Assembly (NCBI RefSeq): GCF_000189635.1
Contig: NW_002476434.1
Coordinates: 620,001-684,000 of the forward strand
Length of the DNA: 64,000 bases
Direction: 5' to 3'
Source: Tetrahymena thermophila SB210
Lineage: Eukaryota > Ciliophora > Oligohymenophorea > Hymenostomatida > Tetrahymenidae
Shown: positions 52,201 to 64,000 of the stretch, piece after piece
Layout of the letters: each line of letters starts with the position of its first letter
Position numbering within the stretch: position 1 is the stretch's first letter
Position numbers and translations under genes: made by a program
The notes under the pieces: model-generated
Told to the model about the DNA's origin: nothing
Seen by the model: only the letters and a program-made list of their open reading frames with translations
Database searches by the model: none

Positions 52201-55191
52201 ATTGTGTTAGTAAATTTTTATAAAAATGTATTGTGTTGAACAATAAAAATAAAATAAATAAAATAATTAGTTTGTGATCCAAAATGTAATACATGCTCTA
52301 CAGATTCTAAAAATTGTGTAACTTGTGCAGCTAATAGAACATAAAATCCACCTTTTTGTACTTGCCCTACTGGAACCTATGAAAATGACAAAGCTAATTG
52401 TCCATGTAAATATAACATTAAATTGAAAAATTTTTAAGGCCTATTAACAAAATAGCATGTAATTACAAATGTAGTAGCTGTGATAAAGCTGATAATAATT
52501 GCACATAATGCTCACATGACACTCGTACTAATGCTCCTACTTGTGATTGTAAGGATGGGTATTTTGATAAAGGTACAATAGATTGCGGAGGTATTTATTT
52601 ACAAATCCTAAAAATGCTTCAATTTAAAATTTTTATTATATAGTCTGCCCTAAAAAGTGTATTAAATGCAAATCTCAGACTGAATGCACAATTTGCTCAA
52701 CAAATAGTAAATTATTTTTATTTTATGTTCATTAAATTAAAAATACATTTCCTTAATCAAGGATCAAACCCACCTTAGTGCAGCTGCAACGATGGATTTT
52801 ACGAAGACTCAAACAGAGAATGCAGAGGTAATAATAACTTATTAAATTTATTTTATTACAATTTCATAATAATTTTTTAATATCAGCATGTCACCCTAAT
52901 TGTACTAGATGTACTGGGCCTGGACCAAACTAATGTCAAACATGTGCAGGTAACAGAATAGATTTCCCAACTTGTAAATGCCCATTAGGCACATACGATG
53001 ATGGAAATCCTACTTGCCCTAAATGCAATTCTGCATGTTCATCTTGCTCAGGCCCATCAGTTAATGATTGTACATCTTGTTCTGGAAATAAAATATATGA
53101 TTCTTCTTCAAATAAATGTGTTTGCCCAAAAAACACTTATGATTTAGGAATTGGATATTTCTGTGCATGTAAAAATACAAATTCGATTAGCAGTTTGCTT
53201 AAAATTTTTTATTAAAAGAATGTAACATTTTCTGCGATGGATGTTAAGGAAGCCCAAATAATTGCATAAAATGTGCTGGAGGCCGCATAGGCTTCCCTTC
53301 TTGCAATTAATGTCCAGATGGAACATTTGATAATGGAGGTCTTACATGCTCTAGTAAACCAATCAATTAAAATTAAATAATATAAACCTAATATTTATGT
53401 TTTGAACAAAAATAGAATGCAATACTAATGTATGTTCAACATGCTCATAATCTGCTTCTAATTGTACATCTTGTGCTCCAGGTAGAATTAATCCTCCTCA
53501 ATGCACATGTAAATCAGGTACATTTGATAATGGAATAAGTTGTGAAAGTAAATTTTATTATTATTTTTATTTTATATTTACAAATAATTTTTATAAAGCT
53601 TGTGATCCAATATGCAACTCTTGTGATAAATCAAAGTAAAACTGTACTCTATGTATTGCAGGACGAAGTGGGGTAACTACTTATTTATTTTTTTTATATT
53701 TTTTCAATTTAGCTCACTGATATAAATAAATAGGCTCCTTATTGTGGATGTAATGAGGGGACTTATGACGATGGAGTTAATGTAGCTTGTTAAAGTAAGA
53801 ATTTAATTAAATTAAAAAAAAATAAATTCTATTAAATAATAGAATGCCCTAACTAATGTTAGACTTGCTCTGGATCTAACTCTTGCACATAATGTAGAGG
53901 TGATAGAATTAACTTGCCTAGTTGTTAGTGTCCTTATGGAAAATTTGATGATGGTGTAAGTGAAATGTGCAGAGGTATGAAATATTTCTAATTTAAAGGA
54001 AAATTAATTTTTTAAAATAATAAAAGACTGCAATCCAAAATGTGGATCTTGTTAAGGAACAAGCGATAATTGCACTGCATGCAAAGCAAATAGAGTTAAT
54101 TTTCCTAAATGTGAATGTCCTGATGGTTTTTATGAGACAGAAGATTTTATTTGTGCTCCATGCGATAAAAAATGTGGATCTTGCTCTGGATCATCTACCA
54201 ACTGTCTGATATGTTCAGGGAAAAAAATAAATCCACCAGTTTGTTAATGCCCTAATTAAACCTATTATGATTTAGTTTTAAAAGATTGTTCACGTAGATT
54301 TATCCTTTAAAATTTATAATTAAATGTAAATTTTTTAATTTTAAAATAAAGGCTGTTTCCCTACATGTTATACCTGCACTGGCAAATTCCCGAATTAATG
54401 TCTGTTATGTTTACCTGGTTTTATCATGAGAGATGGAATGTGTTAGGGTGAAGTGGGCACCTATGTTGATTATGAATCTAATTAAATAAAAAACTGTAAT
54501 TTTACATGTTAAGAATGTGAGAGTAAATAAGATAGATGCATTAAATGTGATAGTTCAAAGAAAAGAATATTATTAAATAATTCTTGTATTTGTATAGAAG
54601 GATATACTGAAAATGAACTTAAATAATGCATTCCAACCGTTAACCCTGTTCAAAGCAGTAATATATCTTATGTTTGTTTTTTAATACAAAATTAATTATT
54701 AAATTTATTATCTTAAAGAGTGCATTTTACCAAATGTTGGATTTGGTATTTATTAAGATTAATCATGTGAATGCCCAGATGGAAAGTTCCTTATTGAAAG
54801 CTCTGGAAGATGTGCAGCTTGCCCTTCAAATTATTGTATATTTTAATTATATGAAATTCATCAAGTAAATCTATAAATTTTATTCAAAGGTAAAACTTGC
54901 AATGCTTCATCTTGCATAACATGCCAAGATGGTTATGAGTTAAATGCTAAGGGATTTTGCTTTAAAAGAGTTACAGACTAATCAGCATAAATTGTGCTAT
55001 TAATTTTCTGCGGTTTAGCTTTAAGTTTTGTTTGTAGTGCAGGCTTAGTTTACTTTTTAAGGGGATAATATAAATTCTTTAAAATTAAAGTAATTCCATA
55101 AGCATCTAAAAATAATACTAGTACTGTTTTAGAGGCAAGTACTCTAAAACTTCAAGAATAATAATCGTTATCAATCATTAATAACATATGA
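49243..55191 (+). CDS. Secreted/type I membrane protein with furin-like Cys repeats, copy B
   Basis: Same plan as copy A: exon 1 is 49243-49303 (signal peptide, GGA|G phase 1), exon 2 begins after the intron ending at about 49367, two beta-rich modules follow, then the Cys-repeat exons, a C-terminal TM (IVLLIFCGLALSFVCSAGLVYF) and a TGA stop. All splice sites found in A have usable counterparts except the last intron: the donor GT (AAGTGATT in A) is AAATTATT here. The 60-base segment 54830-54889 is divisible by three, has no TGA and reads in frame, adding about 20 residues between the last two Cys motifs. The gene therefore appears intact if that segment is retained. Function as for copy A: a probable surface protein, ligand unknown. 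Confidence 0.85.
54830..54889 (+). other. Former intron, apparently retained as exon in copy B
   Basis: Equivalent to the 61-base intron 45172-45232 of copy A. The donor dinucleotide is lost, the length has changed from 61 to 60 bases and the frame is open into GKTCNASSC. The acceptor-like AAAG is still there. Confidence 0.7.
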
Positions 55192-55659
55192 CCAAACAAT
55201 AAAAGAAAAAATTAATAAAAGCAAACAAAATATTACTAAAACATTATTACTAAAAAATTAAATTATATTAAAACCTTTATAATAATTTACTAAAAAAATA
55301 TCTATTTTTATAACTATATTGTTTTAAGTAAAAAAAGTTATTTTTCTTGTATGAAATAAAATAATTTCAATATTAATTTAGTTTTATTTCTTTATTTAGG
55401 TTTACTATTATTTTAAATTCATATTTAAAAAGAAGCTAAAATTAAGTTTTTTAGATCAAAAAAAGAATTTTGAGTTATGAAGTGAATTTAAAAATATTTT
55501 TAATCTATTTTTATGAATTTAAACAATAAAAATAAAGAGATATCTTTTAAAGAAATAAATATAAAATATATATTTGACTCAAATAAAACCTGATGGCAAA
55601 TCAAAAATTATAATACAAGAAAATGGTAAATTTATAGAATTTTAAGTTTTTAAAGTTGT
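55192..55659. other. 3' flank of Cys-rich gene B
   Basis: AT-rich, homologous to 45535-46000. About 100 bases present in unit A (46005-46105) are missing at 55660, where the sequence jumps into the antigen-like remnant. Confidence 0.6.
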
Positions 55660-56905
55660 TTGTAAAGCAAGTTGATAATTTAGAATCATATTAAAAAGCT
55701 ATGCATCCAGCTACTGAAAAATTAGCTCAAACACATGATGAAACTTAACAGCAATCTACACATTTACTTGAACCATCATACCTATAGTTTGAGCATCCTG
55801 AAATAAATTAGTTTATACAGCCACTAGATTAATAAATAGAAAAATCATAGCATGAACCAGTTGCATAATTCCAAAAGTACTGCATTCACTTTTAGATTAA
55901 TAATTGCAAGATTCTCCTGAAACAGCTTAGCAGTCATAACATAAATTTGAAGTATAATCATAGTGATAATTCAAACAACCTTTTAGTGAAGAGTTTTAGC
56001 ACCCACCTTTGTCAACAGTTAAAGAACAGTCAACGCAAGTGCTATAACCATCAAATTATCAAATTTGAAATTAGAACATAGTATATCTGAACCATTTTAA
56101 AGATAAGAACAATTAATGCACTTGGATGAATTTGAGCTTTATTAATATCCTGAGCAAACTGTAGAACTGTTGACACATCCCCCAGTAGAAGCCTTACTAC
56201 AGTCAACACATAATTAAGAGGATGAATCATATTTATAAAGGTAACATCCAATTACATATTAGTAAATATGCTATGAGTTCTTTGCTGCTGCACAATTTAC
56301 AAATTATTTGTATACACTTGAGAAGATAAAGTCTTTCAAACCTGTAGAAGCACTCAAATTTATGCAATAACTATTAGAATCTGATAAAGAAAAGTCTATA
56401 TATTATTATCCAGATGCTGCTAATGCAAAATTAGAGCATTTAGGAACACTACTGTTGAGGCAATCATTATTAGAGCTATGAACAGTATAGACATTAATTA
56501 ATTCCATTAAATCTTAGAGTTATTTTTACAAGTACTTGCATTAACAGCACTATAATCATTACATTGATTTCTTGTTATTTTATAACTTTAACAGCACCAT
56601 ACATTAGAATAAGTACAAGCCCCACCAGAAGAGAGGGCACAGCTTGCGCATTAACTATTACCACGTCTTGTAAAATTTGGCATATTACTAACTTTTCAGT
56701 CTAAGCAAGTATTTTAGCCTGGTGTAATACTAGGTGCATAATCAGCACAAATATTATATGAATTGTATGAACCTCCAGATTATTAAACAGAGCAATTAAC
56801 ACAAGAAGTTTTGGCGTAAGATAAAATATACTCAGAGCAAACAAGATCATTATTGTATGCTCCATTTAATAGAACTTAGCAATTAATATAGAGTTAAATA
56901 CCTTT
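55660..56905 (-). pseudogene. Degenerate Cys-rich surface-antigen-like gene (immobilisation-antigen type)
   Basis: On the minus strand a clearly protein-like but broken reading: CVNCSVQQSGGSYNSYNIC, NSQCASCALSSGGAC, SSSQLCVDCSKASTGGC, YSTCVDCSLTVDKGGC, SSKCVDCCQVSSC. The spaced C-x2-C motifs, G/S/T-rich linkers and lack of charged stretches resemble ciliate GPI-type surface (immobilisation) antigens; that family name is an inference. It is interrupted by an in-frame TGA after NTCLD (near 56700), at least three frameshifts (near 56500, 56060 and 55880) and a TGA after VSSCV (near 55725). No start codon with signal peptide is evident. The composition is distinctly less AT-rich than flanking DNA, so decay is recent. 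Confidence 0.75.
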
Positions 56906-57861
56906 TTAATTTTGAATAGGCTATACTAATGAATATTTAATTAAAAGAAATTTAGACAAATGTTTAGCTCAAAAAAAAAAAAATTAGATTAAATTTTGAA
57001 AATATTTACAAAAAAAATGCAACATATAGCAATTAAATGAAAATATGAATATGGATAATTAAAGGTATGGATGATACAAATTATTTTTAAAAAGTATGTG
57101 TATAAAAAGTGCAAATATGTTGATTTATGTCCTTGTGACAAGATATGGCTGATCTTATAATCTCTTGTATCATATATTTTTATACTTGATTGATTTAGTT
57201 TTTTAACATTTACTCAAGAATGCTATTATAAAAAAATAATGAAATCAAAAATTTTAATAATTAAAGTATTTTTATTCTAAAGTACTTCAAATCAATAAAT
57301 TAAGTTCCATATTTTATTTTTAAATGTAGTATTAAATAAGTATATTAAAATATTTTTCAAATTTGAGAGTTAATGCAATGAATTTAATTATGATGATTTA
57401 CTAGATTTTTAATATTATTATTTAAAATGCAGTCATGTATAATCATAGATTATTTAGGAATAAAAGATCTTGTTTTAAAGCATGTTTAATTTTTTCTTTT
57501 TAATAGCTTATATGAATTTAAAATTAAATGTAAATTTAAAATGGGCTCATATTAGATTGAATCTTAAATTTAAAAGTAATGTCAAATATAAATAAATATA
57601 CAATTAGATTTTTTTTTAAAGTATTTTTTTATACTAAAATTATAATTTTAGAAATACATTTTAACTTAAATTGTTTTAATTTATTAAATTAACCAAATTA
57701 TTAATGATTTAAATTTCAAAATAATTTTTAAAAGAAAATATTTGAAATTAAATAATTTGCTCCAATCAGAAATCCAAATTACAAAAATTATATAAATATG
57801 TTTGAAGCATACCTCATTTTTATGAGCATTTTAAACTTAAATATTATTTTAATTTAGAAAC
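56906..57861. other. Junction region between unit B and unit C
   Basis: AT-rich non-coding DNA. From about 57290 it matches the helicase upstream region of unit A (33270-33798), a longer match than in unit B. Includes the CCAATCAG element at 57762. Confidence 0.6.
57762..57769 (+). promoter_or_regulatory. Retained CCAATCAG element, unit C
   Basis: Exact CCAATCAG in the conserved block, about 100 bases before the helicase tail relic. Same remarks as for unit B. Confidence 0.4.
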
Positions 57862-58290
57862 AAGTGTTAACTTTTAAAAAGACTTCTCTATTTTTTACTG
57901 GATTTAGAGATAAATTGGCAGTAGGTATTGACCTAAGTGACACTTTAGCAAGGTGTGTCCTACTTGTTGGAGTGTCTCTTTGGAATATCTCAGGTCCTTA
58001 CTTTATTTGCAGTAAAAACTATGTCGAGTTATTGCTAAAGGTGGATTCTAATGAATTGATTGGCCAATAAACCAAGTAATAAAATGTATTAACCAAGCAG
58101 CTGATAGATCTATAAGGTATACATATGACTGGGACAGCCCGTTTTTTATCTACTAAATATTTGATCAAGTATTTCACCTCAAAAGCTTTAAAAAATATAT
58201 ATCAAAGTGGATTCGTATGGGTGAGAATAAATAAAAAAATTACATAGAGGCCTATAAACAGTTTTTACCAAAAAATAAAATTATCGAAAA
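57862..58290 (+). pseudogene. Helicase C-terminal relic, unit C
   Basis: Better preserved than unit B: the frame corresponding to GKLAEGIDLSDSLARCVLLVG is still open (DKLAVGIDLSDTLARC), but codon changes hit conserved motif residues. A 5-base insertion (AATGAATTGATTGGCC for AATGAATGGTCAAG) shifts the frame before motif VI. It has the same 5' deletion junction as unit B. A peptide of about 70 residues could be translated from the ATG at 57864 before the frame is lost, but it lacks all ATPase motifs. Confidence 0.85.
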
Positions 58291-60052
58291 GTCTAAATTA
58301 AAGAAAAATTTGCACAAAACAGATTCTTTTTTTCCAAATTTAATCTTAAATTTTCAATCTACTTTTTTTAATTAATTAGTAAGCTTTTTATTAAAAATTA
58401 TTAATTTTAACCAACCACCCTCAATGACTCTAATAAATTAATAAAATATAACTCATTTATACCCATATAAATATAAAATAATCTATCAAAATTGTCAATA
58501 TCATTAGGAAATATATTAATGAAAGCTATTTGTTAAAAAGAGAAGCTAAAAAGTGTATTTTTTAGATAATTCAATAATAATATCATTTCTTTTTTAATCA
58601 AAGTAGTTTTTAATATTTATTTTTAATAAAATATAAAATTAATTACTTTTAATTATACATTTTTAAGTGATATCATTTACTAATTTTTCTTATATATTTG
58701 TAATTTTTTCTGAAATCAATATCAAATTTACTCTAATTAAATTGTAAATAAGTAAAATTTTTTTAAATTGAGAGTAATATTATCACTTTATCTTTAATAA
58801 ATATAATTGTAAAAGAAATATTGTAAATATGTCATGTGCGATTGATTATCGGTATTTCCCTCAAAGTGAAAAACTATTATCATTAAATCACTAAAATCTA
58901 ATCAAATTAAATTGTTTCCCCGATTTCATTTTTTATTTACAAGTTTAAATAATTAAGAAAATTTATAGTCAGTCAGTGATAAAATAAACAAATTTATTAC
59001 AAATTGAATACTTTTTATTTGTTTTTTTTTCTTTTCTTAATACATAATAATCGCAAATAATAATAATATAAAATAAAATTTATGCTACTAAAATATTTAA
59101 CTTTTAATATAAATTACTTTTAAAATCTAAATGCAACTTAAATAATAAATTTTTTAAAATGTATAAAATTTCTTACATTTTTTATTAAACTAGTTTAAAA
59201 TAATTCCCCCTAATATTTAAAATAAATAAATTTTCTATTTAATTAAAAAACCAAAAAATTTTAAAGCCTTAATGGTAAATAGTATTTGAAAATATTGCAG
59301 TTTTAATTAATAATGTCATCATATATATTTGATTAATTTAGGAGAATAAATTCTGATTTAAAATTTACATTAAAAATAAAAACAATAATATGTTTTCTGT
59401 TATTAAAATTTCTATAAAATATTCTTGTATTTAAAAGTAATTTATTCTTTTAATTTATGAATAACGGAATAAAATAAACTAAATCTATAAAAATTTATTT
59501 AAACAAAGATTAAATTCTATTTTATAAATTTTTAAACTTCTCTCCTGACTATCTACAAAAAATGGGTAATTATAAAGAATGTAATATTTACGAAAATAAG
59601 GATTGATTGAATGTTTTTTGAATGAATTATTTATCATGAAAAAGTAATCAAATAATCATTATCAGTTATACAAATAAAATAAACAATAACCAGATTGTGT
59701 ATAATTTATTCACTTTACATTTGATTCATATATTACCAGATTGACGAAAAATATTTAATATTTAAATCGAATCACGAAAAACTTGAGTTTTGGATAATTA
59801 ATTAGAAGATATGTAATCAATATTTATTTAGATCGCGATAACTTTTAATTGGTGTATGGAAATTACAATATTTAATTATTTGTCATGATTTATGTCATAT
59901 AGGTAAATGATAATTATGTTTACATTAAAAAAATAGGCTTAATGTTCATTAAGCTAATCAAATTTTTGTAAATAATTAGTAACAATTATTTGGAAAAAAT
60001 AAGCCAAATCCTAAAAAAGACAAAAAAATACTACTTTAAATTTAAATTTTTA
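58291..60052. other. Intergenic region upstream of Cys-rich gene C
   Basis: Homologous to the spacers before copies A and B, AT-rich and non-coding. The block TTTGTAAATAATTAGTAACAA near 59965 is conserved just upstream of the start in all three copies. Confidence 0.6.
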
Positions 60053-63000
60053 ATGACAAATATTATTTTTAAAATATTAAGACTTGCTTTTCTTTTAACT
60101 TTTGCTTTAGGAGGTAGACTCTTTGCTACTTTTACAAATTTAAATATTTAACTATATTTTTATTGAATAAAAAAATAGATATAGTATTATTATATGAAGA
60201 TATTGTTTATAATCTTTCATCTCTTGGATGGTCTAACTTTAAATCTCTAACAATCCTTACAGCTTTGAAGGAATCAGAAAATGGTTGCTTAGGCGCTTAC
60301 GATAAGCACACTAAATCTACTTAAAAGACTTATGGAGGTAGTTTTCCTCCACATTGGAGTATTAGCTTTGATCTATTTGCTTATTAAATGGGTGATTGGA
60401 CTACCAACTAATTTGTAAGTGCAATCTTAGATGGTGTAGTAGTTGGTACAGCTAATAAAATAGGTACCTGTGATATTGATTATCAAAATGGATCTTATGT
60501 AAATAATTAATTAGTGATATTTCATATTAACACTACTCATACAGCTACATCAGCAGTGATTTAAGTATAACATAACTTGGTTGATAATCATGAATGGCTT
60601 TGCTTTAATGATATTAGGATGTGGATAGACACATGTGATGAAACATGTGCTTCTTGTAATGGTCCAGCTCCTAATTAATGCACAAGTTGCCCTACAGGCG
60701 CAACTTTGAATGCAGGTAAATGTACTTGCCCTGCAGGCTAATATGGTTCTAATTATTAATGTGTAACCTGTCCAGCTGGGTAATTAATTATTACTTTAAT
60801 ATTTTTAATTTTTAAGCTAAAAATATAATAAGTACAAAGTAAGTTAATGACTTTTTATAAGAAAATATTCAAAAATTGTTTCTACTTATCATTAAAAATT
60901 TTCCCCTAAAATTAAAACATATTTATCATTTTTTTAATAGATTTAAATCACGCTTAATATTATGTTAATTTATTTGAGTAATAAACATTAATTAAATCAC
61001 ATTTTCTTCCAAAAAAGCTAAATTATTATTTTCACATATTTAGGACTTGGGCTGACACTAATTTAAATAAATGTGTTCCTGCATGCATTGCTGGGTAAAA
61101 TTCTTGTAGTGTATGTAAAGATTAAAGATCATGCGATTAATGCAGTGGAGGAAAAGTAAGCTATAAAGGTGATTGCATAAATAGCTGTCCCTTTTTTTAT
61201 GATTCAAGTGCTGGTACTTGTTAACCACTTGAGAAAAGCTTTCCGAGTATTAAATTAGTTTAAAACTATAATAGTGAATAATTTATTTTTGTTTATTTTT
61301 ATAGGAGGACAAACTATTTATTAAGGTTTAGATGGAATTATTGATTAGACTAGTGCAGCCCCATTTACTTTTAGCTTCACAAAACACCACAATCCTAATT
61401 AGAATTTCTATGTTTGCAGTAATGGTGTTAGGATGCTTGGAGGCTTTGATGTAACTGGATGTAGATTTTTTAATTAAAATAAATAAATTATTTTTATAAT
61501 ATTTTTTCTTTGCTTGAATAGCGGGTAATTTTATCTATTATAATTCTGGAACAATTCCATATCATTGGAAACTTAGGATTAAAGTAAAAGTAATTTACAT
61601 GGATTCATGGGATAGTGAATATTTCTACTTGAAAGTTGATGGGAATACAGTTTTATCAGATAGAAAACAAGCATCAGATTTTTCAGTTAATTTTTGTGGA
61701 GGATCTGACCCAGGTTATAAAGATTAGATAATTGAATATGACATAACTATAAATCACAGTGGAACTTCATTCGTTTTAGGATTTGAAACTAATTTAGATG
61801 AAAGTGTAACAAACGAATCATTCGGAATTTCTAATTTGATAGCTGTAATTGATTTGTGTCCAAACTAATTATGCACAACGTGTACTGATAAGATTTGTTT
61901 AACATGTGTAAATGGTGCATTTTTAGATAGTACAAGTATCTGCGTAACAACATGCCCAGACGGAACTTTTGGAAATATTTAAACTGGAAAATGTGAAAGT
62001 AAAAAAATTATTCATAATTTTTATAATTATTGCTTATAATGTTATCAATAAATTTTATTTAATTCATATTTATCATAAATTTAGCTTGTAGTCCTGTATG
62101 TGTAACTTGTAAAGACTCTCCTACAGGTTGTACAGCTTGCTAACCTGCCAGAGGGCCCAAAGCTGTTCTTCCAGATTGTGCTTGCTAGTCAAACGAGTAT
62201 GATAACCCTCCAGATCCAACTTGCAAATGTAATTTTTGCATTTTATTATGAAATATTATACTTTTTCTGAATTTATAAAAATACTTTATTTGTTCCTTAT
62301 ATTAGAATGCTCATATAAATGCTTAACATGTACTTCAGTTGATTCAAATTGCACTACTTGTGTTGCTAATAGACCCAAAACTCCCTCATGTAATTGTGGC
62401 GATGGAACTTTTGAATAAGATAATTAAAACCCTGTATGTGGAAGTAAAATTAAAAATATAATTTATTAATTTCTCAATTTGAAAAAAATAACAGTATGTG
62501 ATAAAAAGTGTTCAACTTGTTTTGGAAAAGCAGATAATTGCTTAACATGTAAAGGAAATAGAATTAAAGCTCCTTAATGCATATGTCCAGAAGGCACATT
62601 CGATGATGGATTCAGTTTAAATTGCATTAGTAAATTTTTAAATAAGTTTATTAAATATATTATTAAATGTTTTTAAAAGCATGCAATCCAAAATGCAGGA
62701 CTTGTTCAGGGAATCCAGATAATTGCTCTTCTTGTAGTTCAAATAGAGCCATGCCTAATTGTACCTGTCCTGCAGATAAATATGATGATGGTTCTCCAGT
62801 TTGCAAAGGTATTACATAGAGAATTATACCTATTATTTTATGTTTTATAAATTTATTATCTTTTTAAATAGTTTGTTCTTACTAATGTGCTACTTGTGCT
62901 GGAAGTGCCAATAATTGTACCTCTTGTGCTGGAAATAGATTACCTCAAACTCCTTAATGTCCTTGTCCCTCCAATTATAATGATGCTGGATATGCTAATT

Positions 63001-64000
63001 GTGTTAGTAAATTTTTATAAAAATGTATTGTGTTGAACAATAAAAATAAAATAAATAAAATAATTAGTTTGTGATCCAAAATGTAATACATGCTCTACAG
63101 ATTCTAAAAATTGTGTAACTTGTGCAGCTAATAGAACATAAAATCCACCTTTTTGTACTTGTCCTACTGGAACCTATGAAAATGACAAAGCTAATTGTCC
63201 ATGTAAATATAACATTAAATTGAAAAATTTTTAAGGCCTATTAACAAAATAGCATGTAATTACAAATGTAGTAGCTGTGATAAAGCTGATAATAATTGCA
63301 CATAATGCTCACATGACACTCGTACTAATGCTCCTATTTGTGATTGTAAGGATGGGTATTTTGATAAAGGTACAATAGATTGCAGAGGTATTTATTTACA
63401 AATCCTATAAATGCTTCAATTTAAAATTTTTATGAAATAGTCTGCCCTAAAAATTGTGTTAAATGCTAATCTCAGACTGAATGCACAGTATGCTCTATAA
63501 ATAGTACATTTTTTTATTTTATTTTTATTAAATTAATTTATCCTTAATTAAGGATCAAACCCACCTTAGTGCAGCTGCAACGATGGATTTTACGAAGACT
63601 CAAACGGAGAATGCAGAGGTAATACTAACTTATTTAATTAATTTTATTAACAAATTTATAATAATTTTTTTATATCAGCCTGTCACCCTAATTGTACTAG
63701 ATGCACCGGACCTGGACCAAATCAATGTCAAACATGTGCAGGTAACAGAATAGATTTCCCAACTTGTAAATGCCCATTAGGCACATACGATGATGGAAAT
63801 CCAACTTGCCCTAAATGCAACTCTGCATGCACATCTTGCTCAGGCCCATCAGTTAATGATTGTACATCTTGTTCTGGAAATAAAATATATGATTCTTCTT
63901 CAAATAAATGTGTTTGCCCAAAAAACACTTATGATTTAGGAATTGGATATTTCTGTGCATGTAAAAATACAAATTCTATTAACTATTTGCTTAAAAAAAA
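60053..64000 (+). CDS. Secreted/type I membrane protein with furin-like Cys repeats, copy C (3' partial)
   Basis: Exon 1 is 60053-60113; the signal peptide is slightly diverged (MTNIIFKILRLAFLLTFALG). The window ends just inside the intron after the exon equivalent to exon 15 of copy A (donor at about 63961). Both beta-rich modules and the Cys repeats up to there are in frame, with only in-frame indels (for example two codons fewer near 60578). Splice sites correspond one to one with copy A over the visible part. Divergence is concentrated in the signal peptide and beta modules (DPGYK for NKSWN near 61710), the repeats being nearly unchanged. Presumably a surface protein like its neighbours. 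Confidence 0.85.

Larger units (their letters stand above)
46790..55800. repeat. Segmental duplication unit B
   Basis: Homologous to unit A: helicase upstream region, helicase C-terminal relic, spacer, Cys-rich gene, 3' flank and the end of the antigen remnant. Relative to A it lacks about 3.5 kb of helicase coding sequence and about 100 bases near the end of the 3' flank. ATG of the Cys-rich gene is displaced by 9669 bases from copy A. Confidence 0.85.
57290..64000. repeat. Segmental duplication unit C (cut by window end)
   Basis: Third copy: helicase upstream region, truncated helicase tail, spacer and Cys-rich gene. ATG of the Cys-rich gene is 10810 bases after that of copy B. It shares the helicase deletion and 5-base insertion with unit B. 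Confidence 0.85.

Noticed and set aside
1..64000. Viral, bacterial or heavily pseudogenised origin suggested by frequent TAA/TAG
   Set aside because: With TAA/TAG as Gln, long conserved proteins with consistent intron phases appear; no viral or bacterial gene was recognised.

Overview
The window is a piece of a ciliate nuclear genome, almost certainly a Tetrahymena-type macronuclear genome. It is extremely AT-rich. Long conserved reading frames run straight through TAA and TAG, which must encode glutamine, and every gene I could close ends at TGA. Introns are short, AT-rich and GT...AG. All gene models below use TAA/TAG = Gln and TGA as the only stop; with the standard code the genes fall into meaningless fragments. 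No tRNA, rRNA, CRISPR, transposon, telomere repeat or complete chromosome-breakage sequence was seen.

Layout. 1-15278: two tandem paralogous giant membrane proteins (beta-helix-like ectodomain, Cys-rich PGYWR module, multi-span C-terminus); the first is cut by the window edge. 15735-21324: a tandem duplicate of a two-TM protein, each copy 705 codons with the same intron, promoter duplicated too. 21522-28773 (minus strand): a 1240-residue protein with two degenerate or split cyclic-nucleotide-binding domains, then an intronless 842-residue N/Q-rich protein. 29574-32882 (plus): a single-pass acidic coiled-coil-like protein and a TMEM151-like protein. 33987-37760: an XPD/RAD3-type Fe-S DNA helicase. 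39574-64000: three tandem copies (A, B, C) of a secreted or type I membrane protein made of two beta-rich modules and about 19 furin-like Cys-rich repeats, mostly one repeat per phase-1 exon.

The right half (about 33.3-64 kb) is a segmental amplification. The full unit A holds intact helicase, Cys-rich gene and a convergent remnant of a surface-antigen-like gene. Units B and C keep the Cys-rich gene, but their helicase is reduced to promoter region plus C-terminal tail by one shared deletion of about 3.5 kb, followed by a shared frameshifting insertion. The Cys-rich copies look mosaic: B matches C almost perfectly across some introns and A across others, as expected for gene conversion. In copy B one intron has lost its GT donor and has become an in-frame, stop-free 60-base segment.

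The genes do not form one pathway. The common theme is large, fast-evolving cell-surface and membrane proteins, beside a CNB-domain protein and a genome-maintenance helicase.
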